The notes beneath the pieces are model-generated. The model was not told where the DNA came from, did no database searches, and worked only from the letters and a program-made list of their open reading frames with translations. From an uncultured Prevotellaceae bacterium (GTDB taxonomy: Bacteria > Bacteroidota > Bacteroidia > Bacteroidales > Muribaculaceae): a DNA stretch of 37,570 nt. Position numbers and translations under genes: made by a program. The DNA lies in assembly GCA_946406035.1 (NCBI GenBank), contig CAMJJG010000026.1, forward strand, positions 1 through 37,570. The letters run 5' to 3'. Shown here in pieces: positions 15,403-23,191 of the stretch (positions within the stretch are counted from its first letter, which is position 1; every line of letters starts with the position of its first letter).

Positions 15403-16332
15403 ATGGCTTCCACAATGTTTTTGATATTGCCGTTAGTCATTGGCTGGCTGCTGGATTTCTTCTTTGGTGACCCGTCACGGTTGCCGCATCCCGTTGTGTG
15501 GTTCGGCAAGATGATATCATTTGGTGAACATCGGCTCAACAAAGGACTTCACCGCATGGCCAAGGGGGCCGTGATGGCCATTGCCTTGATACTGCTGGTG
15601 TTTTTTGCCGTGTGGGGGTTGAAACGATTGATTCCCAATATGGCATTGTGGCTCATCCTCGACACCGTCATCATCTTCTATTGCTTGGCGGGAACGACGC
15701 TCATTCGCGAGGTGCGTGAGGTCTTTCTGGCACTGGACCGCTCGCTGGACGAGGGACGCAGCCAGGTCGCCCGCATTGTGGGCCGCGACACGTCTGAGCT
15801 GTCGGCCCAGGAGGTACGCACCGCCGCTCTTGAGACGCTGGCCGAGAACCTGAGCGACGGCGTGATAGCTCCCCTGTTCTGGTTCGCATTGCTAGGCACA
15901 CCCGGCATGCTGGCCTACAAGATGGTCAACACCCTAGACTCGATGATCGGCTACCGCACCGAGCGCTACAAAGCCTTTGGTTGCTGGGCCGCGCGCATCG
16001 ATGACGTGGCCAACTACCTCCCCGCCCGCCTGACCGCCCTGCTAATGGTCATCGCCTCGGGCAAGTTATCACTCCTAAAGTTCGTCTGGAGAAACGGCCG
16101 ACGCCATGCCAGCCCCAACAGTGGCTACCCCGAAGCCGCCCTGGCCGGTATCCTCAACTGCCGCTTCGGCGGCCCGCACTACTACTTCGGCGAACTCTTT
16201 GACAAGCCCTTTATTGGCGAGAACGACCGTCCCATCACCACCCGAGACATGAATATCGCTGTCAACGTCAATCGCTTCGCCGAGGTGCTCATGCTAGCAC
16301 TGGTCCTGCTGTCTTCCGCATTATTTGGATGA
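15403..16332 (+). CDS. cbiB: Adenosylcobinamide-phosphate synthase
   Basis: The 309-residue membrane protein attaches aminopropanol phosphate to adenosylcobyric acid. The family signature GDPSRLPHPVVWFGKMI is at 22-38, followed by GVIAPLFWFALLG and the NTLDSMIGYRTERYKAFG block. The C-terminal SPNSGYPEAALAGILNCRFGG is also typical. About five membrane segments are visible. It starts 4 bases after cobD and ends the forward B12 operon. No clear terminator follows; the next 150 bases hold a palindrome (16381-16396). Confidence 0.95.
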   Translation: MASTMFLILPLVIGWLLDFFFGDPSRLPHPVVWFGKMISFGEHRLNKGLHRMAKGAVMAIALILLVFFAVWGLKRLIPNMALWLILDTVIIFYCLAGTTLIREVREVFLALDRSLDEGRSQVARIVGRDTSELSAQEVRTAALETLAENLSDGVIAPLFWFALLGTPGMLAYKMVNTLDSMIGYRTERYKAFGCWAARIDDVANYLPARLTALLMVIASGKLSLLKFVWRNGRRHASPNSGYPEAALAGILNCRFGGPHYYFGELFDKPFIGENDRPITTRDMNIAVNVNRFAEVLMLALVLLSSALFG

Positions 16333-16373
16333 TAAGTGACAAGTGCAAGATTGACAAGTAGATGCCTTAGAAA

Positions 16374-16404
16374 TGTAGAGGCGCAAAATTTTGCGCTTCC
16401 ATTG
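16374..16404. repeat. Palindromic repeat with GCGCAAAATTTTGCGC core
   Basis: The 16-bp core at 16381-16396 is a perfect palindrome and the flanks TAGAG/TTCCA extend it imperfectly. Sequences of this kind occur as interspersed palindromes in several bacterial groups. It may also act as a bidirectional terminator at the end of cbiB. The remainder of 16333-16482 holds nothing recognisable. Confidence 0.5.
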
Positions 16405-16482
16405 GAGAATATATTGATTTATTTGTAAACCTTTAGCAATCAAGTGAGTCTAAATATTAAGACTGATAAATACTAAGGTATT

Positions 16483-17040
16483 ATGACACTTGATGAATTT
16501 TACAATCTGAGCAAAGAAGAGTGCTTTGAGAGAATCAAAGGCGAAAGCCGGTCACAAGCAAAGCAGAGACTGTGTGTTGGGATGGTAATCACGCTCCTCA
16601 TGCTAGCGGTCATTGTTTACATCGTGTTATGTAAACCCCAAGAATTTGAGTATTATACTAATGCTTTCAACATCTGTTTGATGTCTGTTTTCTGTATTGC
16701 GGCGCTCTGGTTCTCTTTCAACAACCTGTGGTTTCTATGGCGCTTAGACAGCCTTGATGCTCCAAAAGATCTGTTGTACCGTTACGAAAAGGTACTCAAG
16801 AATAACCGAAATGCTTTATTCCTGTTATTGTTGGGCTGTATCGTCTCTTGCTATCCTGATGTGGCTTATCACTTCAAATACTTGGATTTAGTATCTGCAT
16901 TAGTGGATTTGTTATTTAGAGTTGCATGGATTGTATTATGTATATACTTATATTTCAAAGTCGATATGTGGTGGTGCTACAGGACCCGCCGTGACGAAGA
17001 AATTACCGACCGACTGCAAGATCTCATCAACAATAAATAA
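16483..17040 (+). CDS. Hypothetical membrane protein, paralogue of 3146-3655
   Basis: The 185-residue product has four predicted membrane segments (about 34-52, 64-85, 112-128 and 140-160) with charged ends. It matches the protein at 3146-3655 in three motifs: FERIKGESRSQAK near residue 15-27, LDSLDAPKDLL in the central loop, and RRDEEITDRLQDLINNK at the C-terminus. I do not recognise the family. It sits between the convergent B12 operons with AT-rich coding unlike either neighbour, so it is more likely an insertion than a B12 gene. Function unknown. Confidence 0.7.
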   Translation: MTLDEFYNLSKEECFERIKGESRSQAKQRLCVGMVITLLMLAVIVYIVLCKPQEFEYYTNAFNICLMSVFCIAALWFSFNNLWFLWRLDSLDAPKDLLYRYEKVLKNNRNALFLLLLGCIVSCYPDVAYHFKYLDLVSALVDLLFRVAWIVLCIYLYFKVDMWWCYRTRRDEEITDRLQDLINNK

Positions 17041-17134
17041 TCCCGTTTCTTCATGCCGTTGGGCTGTTGATGGTACGGCGCCATTAGCGGCACGGCTTTG
17101 GGAGAAGAATTGTCAGCGAGGGAAGAAGATTCCT

Positions 17135-18178
17135 CTAGAAGTACTTGGTGATGTGGGCCGTGTCAAAGTTGTTCATCTCATTGATCATGTGCACCGCCGA
17201 GGCGATGATGGGGAAGGCGCACAGGGCACCGGTGCCCTCGCCCAGTCGCAGCCCCAGGTTGAGAATGGGCTTGGCATGGACGATGTCGAGCATGCGGCGA
17301 TGGCCGCTCTCGTCACCGCAGTGGGTAAATATCATGTAGTCCTGGACGGCAGGATATAGCTGAATGGCGGCGATGGCACAAGCCGTCATGATAAAGCCGT
17401 CCACCAGCACGACAAGCCCCTTTTCTCCGCCACGCAGCATCGCGCCGATAGCCGTCACCATCTCAAAGCCACCGAAGTAGCGGATGGCGTTCTCGGTCGT
17501 GTTTTCCATCGTCTCATGGTAATGCTCCAACGCTTGATTCAGCACTTTGCGTTTGTGCCGGATGCCTGGGTTATCAAGTCCAGCTCCTGCGCCGATGCAC
17601 TCGTCCAGCGGGATGTTGCCAAACAGGCTCATCCATATGCTCGACGGCGAGGTATTGGCAATGCCCATCTCGCCAACGCACAGCACCTGGCACCCCTCGG
17701 CGATACAGTCATCCACGAGGTCGCAGCCCGTCTGAATGGCGCGGTCAAACTGCTCCTCGCTCATGGCTGGCTCATGCAGGAAATTGCGCGTACCCCGCGC
17801 AATCTTGCGGTCGATGATGCCCTCAACGCCCGTCAGGTCATAGTCCACTCCCATGTCCACAATGCGCAGGTCAAAACCATGCTGGCGGCAAAACATGTTC
17901 ACACCGCCGCCGCCACGGGTGAAATTGATCATCTGCTGCCAGGTGACCTCGCGGGGCGACACGCTCACGCCCTCACGCTCGATGCCATGGTCGCCGCCCA
18001 GCAGCAGGTGGCACGGATGATTCAGGCTAGGTGTCAAGGACTGCTGGATCAGGCAAACCTGCATGGCCAGTTCCTCTAGGCGGCCCAGCGATCCTTTGGG
18101 TTTGTTCAGGTGGTCTATTTTCTGCTGGATGCTCGGCTCCAGCGATTTGTCGGTATAGTGTATATTGAATGGTTTCAT
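17135..18178 (-). CDS. cobT: Nicotinate-nucleotide:dimethylbenzimidazole phosphoribosyltransferase
   Basis: This 347-residue cytosolic enzyme activates the lower-ligand base by forming alpha-ribazole phosphate. Typical elements are LNKPKGSLGRLEELA near the N-terminus, LLGGDHGIEREGVS, NFTRGGGGVNMF, and LGLRLGEGTGA with the likely catalytic Glu314 near the C-terminus. Length and order fit CobT fully. It is the last of four minus-strand genes (cobS, cobC, cobU, cobT), 25 bases after cobU. No lower-ligand synthesis gene is present in the window, so the base is probably scavenged or made elsewhere. The 94 bases after the stop (17041-17134) show no obvious terminator. Confidence 0.95.
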   Translation of the reverse strand: MKPFNIHYTDKSLEPSIQQKIDHLNKPKGSLGRLEELAMQVCLIQQSLTPSLNHPCHLLLGGDHGIEREGVSVSPREVTWQQMINFTRGGGGVNMFCRQHGFDLRIVDMGVDYDLTGVEGIIDRKIARGTRNFLHEPAMSEEQFDRAIQTGCDLVDDCIAEGCQVLCVGEMGIANTSPSSIWMSLFGNIPLDECIGAGAGLDNPGIRHKRKVLNQALEHYHETMENTTENAIRYFGGFEMVTAIGAMLRGGEKGLVVLVDGFIMTACAIAAIQLYPAVQDYMIFTHCGDESGHRRMLDIVHAKPILNLGLRLGEGTGALCAFPIIASAVHMINEMNNFDTAHITKYF

Positions 18179-18203
18179 TGGTTTCTAGTGTGATTACTAT
18201 CGC

Positions 18204-18722
18204 TTATCGCTGCTGGCTTTTGACTTTTACCGCGATGCCCGATACCATGAGGATGACCTCATCGGCACGGCTGGCGATATATTGGTTCATCCAGCCCTGC
18301 AAGTCGGTGAACCGGCGCTGAACGGCATCGATGCTCACGCCGCCGCTGCCGATCTCGTTGGTCACGAAGATATAGGTGGCATCTTGCTGTGTAAAGCGGT
18401 CAAACTCTTGCTTGACAGCCTGTAACGTGCGGTCCACGTCCTGGTTTTCAAAGAAGAAATTGGTCAACCACAACGTCACGCAATCGATGACAGCCACGCG
18501 ACCCGTCAAGTCGTGGTGGCTCAGGTATTTCTCCTCCTCGATGTTAGTCCACTGGGGGCCTCGACGCTCTTGATGGCGGCGCACACGCTCACGGAATTCC
18601 TCATCCCACACGTGAGCTGTCGCCACATAAACCGGATTGCCAGCAAGGCTCAGCGCCAGTTCTTCGGCCTGACGGCTCTTGCCCGACCGCTGTCCGCCGG
18701 TTATAAGAATAATTTTGCTCAT
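18204..18722 (-). CDS. cobU: Adenosylcobinamide kinase / adenosylcobinamide-phosphate guanylyltransferase
   Basis: This 172-residue bifunctional enzyme phosphorylates adenosylcobinamide and forms the GDP adduct. The P-loop GGQRSGKS spans residues 9-16. The guanylylated His is in RVRRHQERRGPQW (about residue 50), followed by VIDCVTLWLTN and FVTNEIGSGGV. All are typical of CobU. It lies 10 bases after cobC and 25 before cobT in the minus-strand operon. CobU activity also allows salvage of imported cobinamide. Confidence 0.95.
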   Translation of the reverse strand: MSKIILITGGQRSGKSRQAEELALSLAGNPVYVATAHVWDEEFRERVRRHQERRGPQWTNIEEEKYLSHHDLTGRVAVIDCVTLWLTNFFFENQDVDRTLQAVKQEFDRFTQQDATYIFVTNEIGSGGVSIDAVQRRFTDLQGWMNQYIASRADEVILMVSGIAVKVKSQQR

Positions 18723-18732
18723 GGTTTCTTGA

Positions 18733-19263
18733 TTAAAGCGTAATTACGATATGGTGTCCATAGTCTGCCAGGTTGCTCCATGCGTTGTCCCACTGGTAGA
18801 GGCCGGCATGCAGGCCAGCGCTGATGAGAACCCCAGCGTGGGCAAAGATTGCAACACGGTTATAGGGTTTGTTCTTGAGGTCATCGAGAAACGAGACCAC
18901 CCGCTGGTATTGCTGCCTGAAACTCTCTCCCCCTGTTGTGGGCTGGTTGATATAGTCGTCATACCACTCTTGCAGGTGCGAATCCCGAATCTCGTCATAT
19001 AGCTGCATCTCCCACTCTCCCATGTTCATCTCCTTGAGGCGGTCGTCGGTCACGGCATCGGGATAGCCACAATAGGCAGCCAGTTTGCGGGCACGCGTCA
19101 GCGGTGATGAATACACCATGTCCAATGGCAGGTATTGCTGTAACGACAAGCGGGTTGCCTGGGCCTCTTGCTCAAAAGTGTCCCGCACGGGCACGTCGGT
19201 CCAGCCGTAGCATGTCCCCTTGGGCACATCGACGCTGGTATGTCTTACAAGTATTACTTCCAT
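18733..19263 (-). CDS. cobC: Alpha-ribazole phosphatase (histidine phosphatase)
   Basis: The 176-residue histidine phosphatase probably removes the phosphate from alpha-ribazole 5'-phosphate or adenosylcobalamin phosphate. The catalytic motif VRHTS holds His8, the conserved YSSPLTRARKLA segment lies at 51-61, Glu83 follows in MNMGEWE, and the second His is His142 in FAHAGV. I chose the ATG at 19263, whose product MEVILVRHTS is the canonical start; a 55-codon upstream extension would overlap cobS. It is 2 bases from the end of cobS. The CobC role rests on the neighbouring genes, since the family is broad. Confidence 0.9.
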   Translation of the reverse strand: MEVILVRHTSVDVPKGTCYGWTDVPVRDTFEQEAQATRLSLQQYLPLDMVYSSPLTRARKLAAYCGYPDAVTDDRLKEMNMGEWEMQLYDEIRDSHLQEWYDDYINQPTTGGESFRQQYQRVVSFLDDLKNKPYNRVAIFAHAGVLISAGLHAGLYQWDNAWSNLADYGHHIVITL

Positions 19264-19265
19264 AT

Positions 19266-20048
19266 TCACATCATGATAACTTGACTGCAAACCACAAGAT
19301 AGACGGCGAGCTCCACCAGCAGGCACACAGCGCCACAGCAGTCGCCGGTGTAACCATGTATCTTCTTGAGTATCAACAAATAGAGAAAATACATCACTAG
19401 CGGCGGCAATATAATAACCAGGTACCATTGCTGTCCCAACCGGCTAAATAATAACGCCATGGGGAGCAGACCTTGCACTGTCAGGCTCAAGCCTGCTGCC
19501 AACGAAGGCCTGCGGTAAACGGTCTTGTTCTTGGCATCCTCCTCGCGACGGGCATAGGGAAGCATCGACACCAGCTGGCTGGTGATCATCTTGGCAAACG
19601 GATCGGCTGCCAGCACTGTGATGGCTGCCAGCAAGGGACCCATGCTGTAGACAGCGCACGAGAGTAACATCATGTAGAGGATGAGCCCTAGCACACCATA
19701 GGTGCCGATGTGGGAATCCTTCATGACGGCCAGGATGCGGTCACGATCTCCCCCACAGCCAAATCCATCCAGGAAATCGGCCAATCCGTCCTCGTGTAAT
19801 GCCCCAGTAATAAGAAGCCGCACGACAATGGCGATTATCACCGTCACACTCCACGGCAAGATCATACTCCCAAAATAGAGTGTAACCGCCATAGCGCCCC
19901 CGGTGATCCACCCGGCCAGAGGCCAAAACTCGACTACAGCCTTGTAACTGTCGCTGGGGGGCTGATAGATGCGCCAAAACGGCAACCTGGTAAAGAAAAT
20001 CAAGGCTGCCCATAATCGGTCATACCAATGGATTGCGGTACTGTTCAT
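19266..20048 (-). CDS. cobS: Adenosylcobinamide-GDP ribazoletransferase (cobalamin synthase)
   Basis: This 260-residue inner membrane protein joins adenosylcobinamide-GDP with alpha-ribazole (phosphate). Landmarks are FFTRLPFWR near 18-26, the acidic active-site segment GALHEDGLADFLDGFGCGGD (about 83-102), KDSHIGTYG, and about six or seven membrane segments. The start at 20048 gives the usual length; a much longer frame upstream would reach into the btuF gene on the other strand. It opens the minus-strand nucleotide-loop operon and is divergent from btuF, with a -7 motif at 20072-20079 leaving a leader of only some 15-20 bases. Confidence 0.94.
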   Translation of the reverse strand: MNSTAIHWYDRLWAALIFFTRLPFWRIYQPPSDSYKAVVEFWPLAGWITGGAMAVTLYFGSMILPWSVTVIIAIVVRLLITGALHEDGLADFLDGFGCGGDRDRILAVMKDSHIGTYGVLGLILYMMLLSCAVYSMGPLLAAITVLAADPFAKMITSQLVSMLPYARREEDAKNKTVYRRPSLAAGLSLTVQGLLPMALLFSRLGQQWYLVIILPPLVMYFLYLLILKKIHGYTGDCCGAVCLLVELAVYLVVCSQVIMM

Positions 20049-20058
20049 TTCAGTGACA

Positions 20059-20079
20059 TAACTTTGATATGCAAAGTTA
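20059..20079. promoter_or_regulatory. Palindromic pair of divergent -7 motifs between cobS and btuF
   Basis: TAACTTTG (20059-20066, plus) and its reverse complement CAAAGTTA (20072-20079) form a near-perfect palindrome across 5 bases. The minus-strand half is placed to start cobS. The plus-strand half could start a leader of about 100 bases for btuF. Confidence 0.5.
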
Positions 20080-20135
20080 CAAAGAAATCCCCAAAATAAG
20101 CCACTTTCAGAGTCACATATTTGCTGATTATTTTG

Positions 20136-20143
20136 TAATTTTG
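20136..20143 (+). promoter_or_regulatory. -7 promoter motif for btuF
   Basis: TAATTTTG lies 23 bases before the btuF ATG. A TTTG at 20120-20123 is too close to be a standard -33. No B12-box is seen in this intergenic stretch. Confidence 0.45.
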
Positions 20144-20166
20144 TGCAATAAAAACCATTAAAGAAA

Positions 20167-21267
20167 ATGAAGAAGATTTTTGGATTATTATTGACCCTAG
20201 TTTTGTTAAATGCCTGCTCATCCCACAGCAGCAAGAGTGTAAATACCGACGATGAGACCATGGAACAGATCACTGTGAAGTATGCCACAGGGTTCACTGT
20301 GCGCGACTCGGCCGACGTGAGACTGGTCGATGTGGGCAAGCATGACCATTTTGCACTTGTCCATGACGCCAGCGCCACTGTCCCCGAGGGCTACGTCAAG
20401 GTCAAGGTGCCCATCGAGCGCACCATCTGCATGACGTCGCTACAGTTGTCTAATTTCACAATCCTCGATGCCCACGACATCGTGAAAGGAATCACTAGCA
20501 CCAAAAATCTCTTCAATCAGGACATCAAGACCCGTGTCAAGGATGGCCGCATCGTCAAGATAGGCATGGAAGGCGAGTTTGACCCCGAGGTAGTCATGGC
20601 AGCCAATCCCGACGTGATTTTCATCTCGCCATCCAAGCGTGGCGGTTATGACGCCATCAAGGAAATCGGCATTACCCTCGTGCCCCACCTGGGCTACAAG
20701 GAACTTGACCCGCTGGGCCAGGCCGAGTGGATCAAGTTCATCGGCATGTTTATCGGCAAGGAGAAAGAGGCTGCCGACATCTTTGCGGGCATCGAGAAAC
20801 GCTATAATGAGCTGAAAGCCAAGACAGAGAAAGTTGAGCACCGCCCCATGGTCACCAGCGGAGAGATGCACTATGGCAACTGGCATGCCGTGGGTGGCAA
20901 GAACTACCTGGCGCAGATATTCCGCGACGCGGGAGCCGACTATGTCATCAACGACGACGAGACCTCGGGCGAGGACTTGGAGTTTGAGAAGATGTATGCC
21001 ATGTCGGCAAATGCCGACTATTGGCGCATCCTCAACAGCTATCAGGGCGATTTCTCTTACGAAGCGTTAAAAGCCTCTGAGCCTCGCAACGAGATGCTCA
21101 AGGCCTTTAAGGAGAAGAAGGTCATCTACTGTAACATGAAGCAGACACCCTACTACGAGATAGCTCCCGTAAAGCCCGACGTGTTGCTCAAGGATTTTGT
21201 CGCCATCTTCCACCCCGAGCTCGTCGAACAGGACTACCAGCCCACATTCTACCACTTGCTGCGGTAA
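20167..21267 (+). CDS. btuF: ABC transporter substrate-binding lipoprotein, BtuF-like
   Basis: The 366-residue protein has a lipoprotein signal ending LLNAC with Cys17, followed by a Ser-rich linker without an acidic export motif, so it should face the periplasm. The mature part is a periplasmic-binding fold of the TroA/BtuF type (PF01497), with ERTICMTSLQLSNFTILD, NPDVIFISPSKRG and YGNWHAVGGKNYLAQIFRDA blocks. It likely delivers corrinoids to the BtuC permease encoded 48 bases downstream. Heme or siderophore binding proteins look alike; the setting inside the B12 locus favours corrinoids. Confidence 0.8.
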   Translation: MKKIFGLLLTLVLLNACSSHSSKSVNTDDETMEQITVKYATGFTVRDSADVRLVDVGKHDHFALVHDASATVPEGYVKVKVPIERTICMTSLQLSNFTILDAHDIVKGITSTKNLFNQDIKTRVKDGRIVKIGMEGEFDPEVVMAANPDVIFISPSKRGGYDAIKEIGITLVPHLGYKELDPLGQAEWIKFIGMFIGKEKEAADIFAGIEKRYNELKAKTEKVEHRPMVTSGEMHYGNWHAVGGKNYLAQIFRDAGADYVINDDETSGEDLEFEKMYAMSANADYWRILNSYQGDFSYEALKASEPRNEMLKAFKEKKVIYCNMKQTPYYEIAPVKPDVLLKDFVAIFHPELVEQDYQPTFYHLLR

Positions 21268-21315
21268 GAGTTAAGAGATAAAGATTGTGCGGATGCCAAC
21301 TGAATACTTGAGAAG

Positions 21316-22347
21316 ATGAAACGTACACTGCCGTTGATGCTTGCACTGGTCATCGCCATCCTAGTGATGGTGGTTGTCAACCTCTTGATCGGTTCGGTCA
21401 AGATACCCGTGGGTGACATTTGCCGCATACTCCTGGGCCAGGGCGGCGACAATGAGATCTGGACCAACATCATCATCAGCTCCCGTTTGCCGCAGGTGCT
21501 CACTGCCATCGTAGCGGGAGCAGGACTGGCCGTGAGCGGCCTGATGATGCAGACCATCTTCCACAACCCGCTGGCAGGCCCTTCCATACTGGGTATCTCC
21601 AATGGTGCCAGCCTGGGCGTCGCCTTTGTCGTGCTGCTCTCGGGGCAGTTGGGCGGTGTGGCACTGAGCAGTCTGGGCTATCTGGGCGATGCTGCCGTAT
21701 CGATTGCGGCCATCGTGGGAGCGCTGGCTGTGATGATGTTGATTGTGTGGATTTCGGGCAAAGTCAAGGGTAATGTGACACTATTGATTATCGGTGTGAT
21801 GATCGGTTATCTGGCCACCGCCATCATCGGTGTCTTGAAATTTCTCAGCCCCGAGGAGGATGTGAAGGCATTCGTTGTTTGGGGACTAGGCTCATTCTCG
21901 CGCGTGTCGGGCGACGAGATGATTCTATTTGTGGTGCTCATGTGCATCTTGCTGCCGCTCAGTTTCCTGCTCGTCAAGCCATTGAACGCCATGCTACTGG
22001 GCGACCGTTATGCCGCCAACCTAGGCATCAACGTTGCACGGTCGCGCACGTGGATCATCATCTGCTCAGGTACACTGGTGGCCATCGTCACTGCCTATTG
22101 CGGCCCCATCATGTTTATCGGCATGGCCGTTCCCCACCTGGCCCGTGGCATCTTCCGCACCAGCGACCACTGGCGGCTCATGCCCGCGACAGCGTTAACA
22201 GGCGCTGCTCTAGCGCTGTTGTGCAACCTGATTGCCCGTGCACCTGGCTTTGAGGGCGCCATGCCCGTCAACAGCGTTACCGCCCTCGTCGGCGCCCCCA
22301 TCATCATCTACGTCCTCTACCGTCGCCGCAAGACCTCAGTCGAGTAG
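21316..22347 (+). CDS. btuC: ABC transporter permease, FecCD/BtuC family
   Basis: The 343-residue inner membrane permease has the usual eight to ten membrane segments of the FecCD family. It shows SRLPQVLTAIVAGAGLAVSG, NPLAGPSILGISNGASLG, the MLLGDRYAANLGIN coupling helix and the PIMFIGMAVPHLARG segment that contacts the ATPase. With BtuF it should move corrinoids from the periplasm to the cytoplasm. The ATPase subunit BtuD, normally next in such operons, is not here: a convergent protease gene follows by 21 bases. An ATPase encoded elsewhere must be assumed. Confidence 0.88.
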   Translation: MKRTLPLMLALVIAILVMVVVNLLIGSVKIPVGDICRILLGQGGDNEIWTNIIISSRLPQVLTAIVAGAGLAVSGLMMQTIFHNPLAGPSILGISNGASLGVAFVVLLSGQLGGVALSSLGYLGDAAVSIAAIVGALAVMMLIVWISGKVKGNVTLLIIGVMIGYLATAIIGVLKFLSPEEDVKAFVVWGLGSFSRVSGDEMILFVVLMCILLPLSFLLVKPLNAMLLGDRYAANLGINVARSRTWIIICSGTLVAIVTAYCGPIMFIGMAVPHLARGIFRTSDHWRLMPATALTGAALALLCNLIARAPGFEGAMPVNSVTALVGAPIIIYVLYRRRKTSVE

Positions 22348-22368
22348 CTCTTTTTCTGTTTTTGCTTT

Positions 22369-23067
22369 TTAATGCCCATACACAGCAAGCAGCAGCAAGG
22401 CAGCTCCAGACAAATTATTGGCAGCATGGAAAAGCACACCCCACCAGAATCCTAGGTTGACACGGACATAGGTTAAAATACACCCCACCAGTCCAGGACG
22501 CAAGACAATCGCCAAGCAGTAAGGCAGTAAAAACCAAGTGAGTACAGAGAATTGGAGATGCATCAGGCCGAAGGCAATAGCCGAAATCCAAATTGCGGGA
22601 TGCAGATAGTCAGAACGCCACTGTGCCCACTGCTCGTCACAAGTGTATCGCATTACAAGCCAATACAAGACGATTCCAATCAATATCATGCTCGCCATCA
22701 GTATCCAATTATCAGCGTAGTCGAGAAGGTATCCTGCGATAGAGGCGGGCAATAGCCCCAGCCACAATGCAACTGTCTGACGCTTAAACGAAAGTCCCAG
22801 CCTAAAAATGGTTTCCTCTACTATTGGACCTATTAGAATTGCCATCGTGATATAATAGAGCGGCCTGTCCAGGAAACCATGGTAGTCACCCGCAAATCTC
22901 GTAAGTTGATTAGGCTCCACTCCCATACTGTTGTATATCATGGTCACACCCATTATAATCACGAAATTAACAAGAAGGAATACAAAGTACCATACAACTG
23001 CTCGTGCAAGGATTCTTTTCTTGGGCATTGTCGCCCAATCATCTGTTCTATTAAGAATAAAAGTCAT
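22369..23067 (-). CDS. CPBP-family intramembrane metalloprotease
   Basis: This 232-residue polytopic protein belongs to the CPBP/Rce1-like (CAAX protease, ABI) family. The two diagnostic motifs are visible: PIVEETIFR (Glu84, Glu85, Arg89) and AFGLMHLQF (His170), with a third FHAANN (His214, Asn218). About seven membrane segments. Members cleave prenylated or other membrane peptides, or process bacteriocin-type peptides; no partner is visible here. It is convergent with btuC and follows the end of cbiJ/D, with its own -7 motif at 23091-23098. A link to B12 is only positional. Confidence 0.87.
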   Translation of the reverse strand: MTFILNRTDDWATMPKKRILARAVVWYFVFLLVNFVIIMGVTMIYNSMGVEPNQLTRFAGDYHGFLDRPLYYITMAILIGPIVEETIFRLGLSFKRQTVALWLGLLPASIAGYLLDYADNWILMASMILIGIVLYWLVMRYTCDEQWAQWRSDYLHPAIWISAIAFGLMHLQFSVLTWFLLPYCLAIVLRPGLVGCILTYVRVNLGFWWGVLFHAANNLSGAALLLLAVYGH

Positions 23068-23090
23068 AATGAAAAATGATTATTTGAATA

Positions 23091-23098
23091 CAAAGATA
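23091..23098 (-). promoter_or_regulatory. -7 promoter motif for the CPBP protease
   Basis: On the minus strand TATCTTTG, 24 bases before the ATG. A weak 7-bp inverted repeat (CACCCAC 23118-23124 / GTGGGTG 23154-23160) lies between it and the end of cbiJ/D and may be a terminator for the upstream operon. Confidence 0.45.
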
Positions 23099-23191
23099 TT
23101 ACTTTTTCCAATAACCACACCCACCATGCAAAAAAGTAGAACATCACGCACATGTGGGTGAAACGGAAAGAACAAGCAAATCCTAAAAAAT

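Noticed and set aside
19264-19428. N-terminal extension of cobC
   Set aside because: The extra 55 codons lie within cobS coding sequence on the same strand and lack family similarity; the canonical phosphatase start is at 19263.
23118-23160. Terminator after cbiJ/D
   Set aside because: A 7-bp inverted repeat with a 29-base loop and no T run is too weak to call a terminator; noted only under the CPBP promoter.
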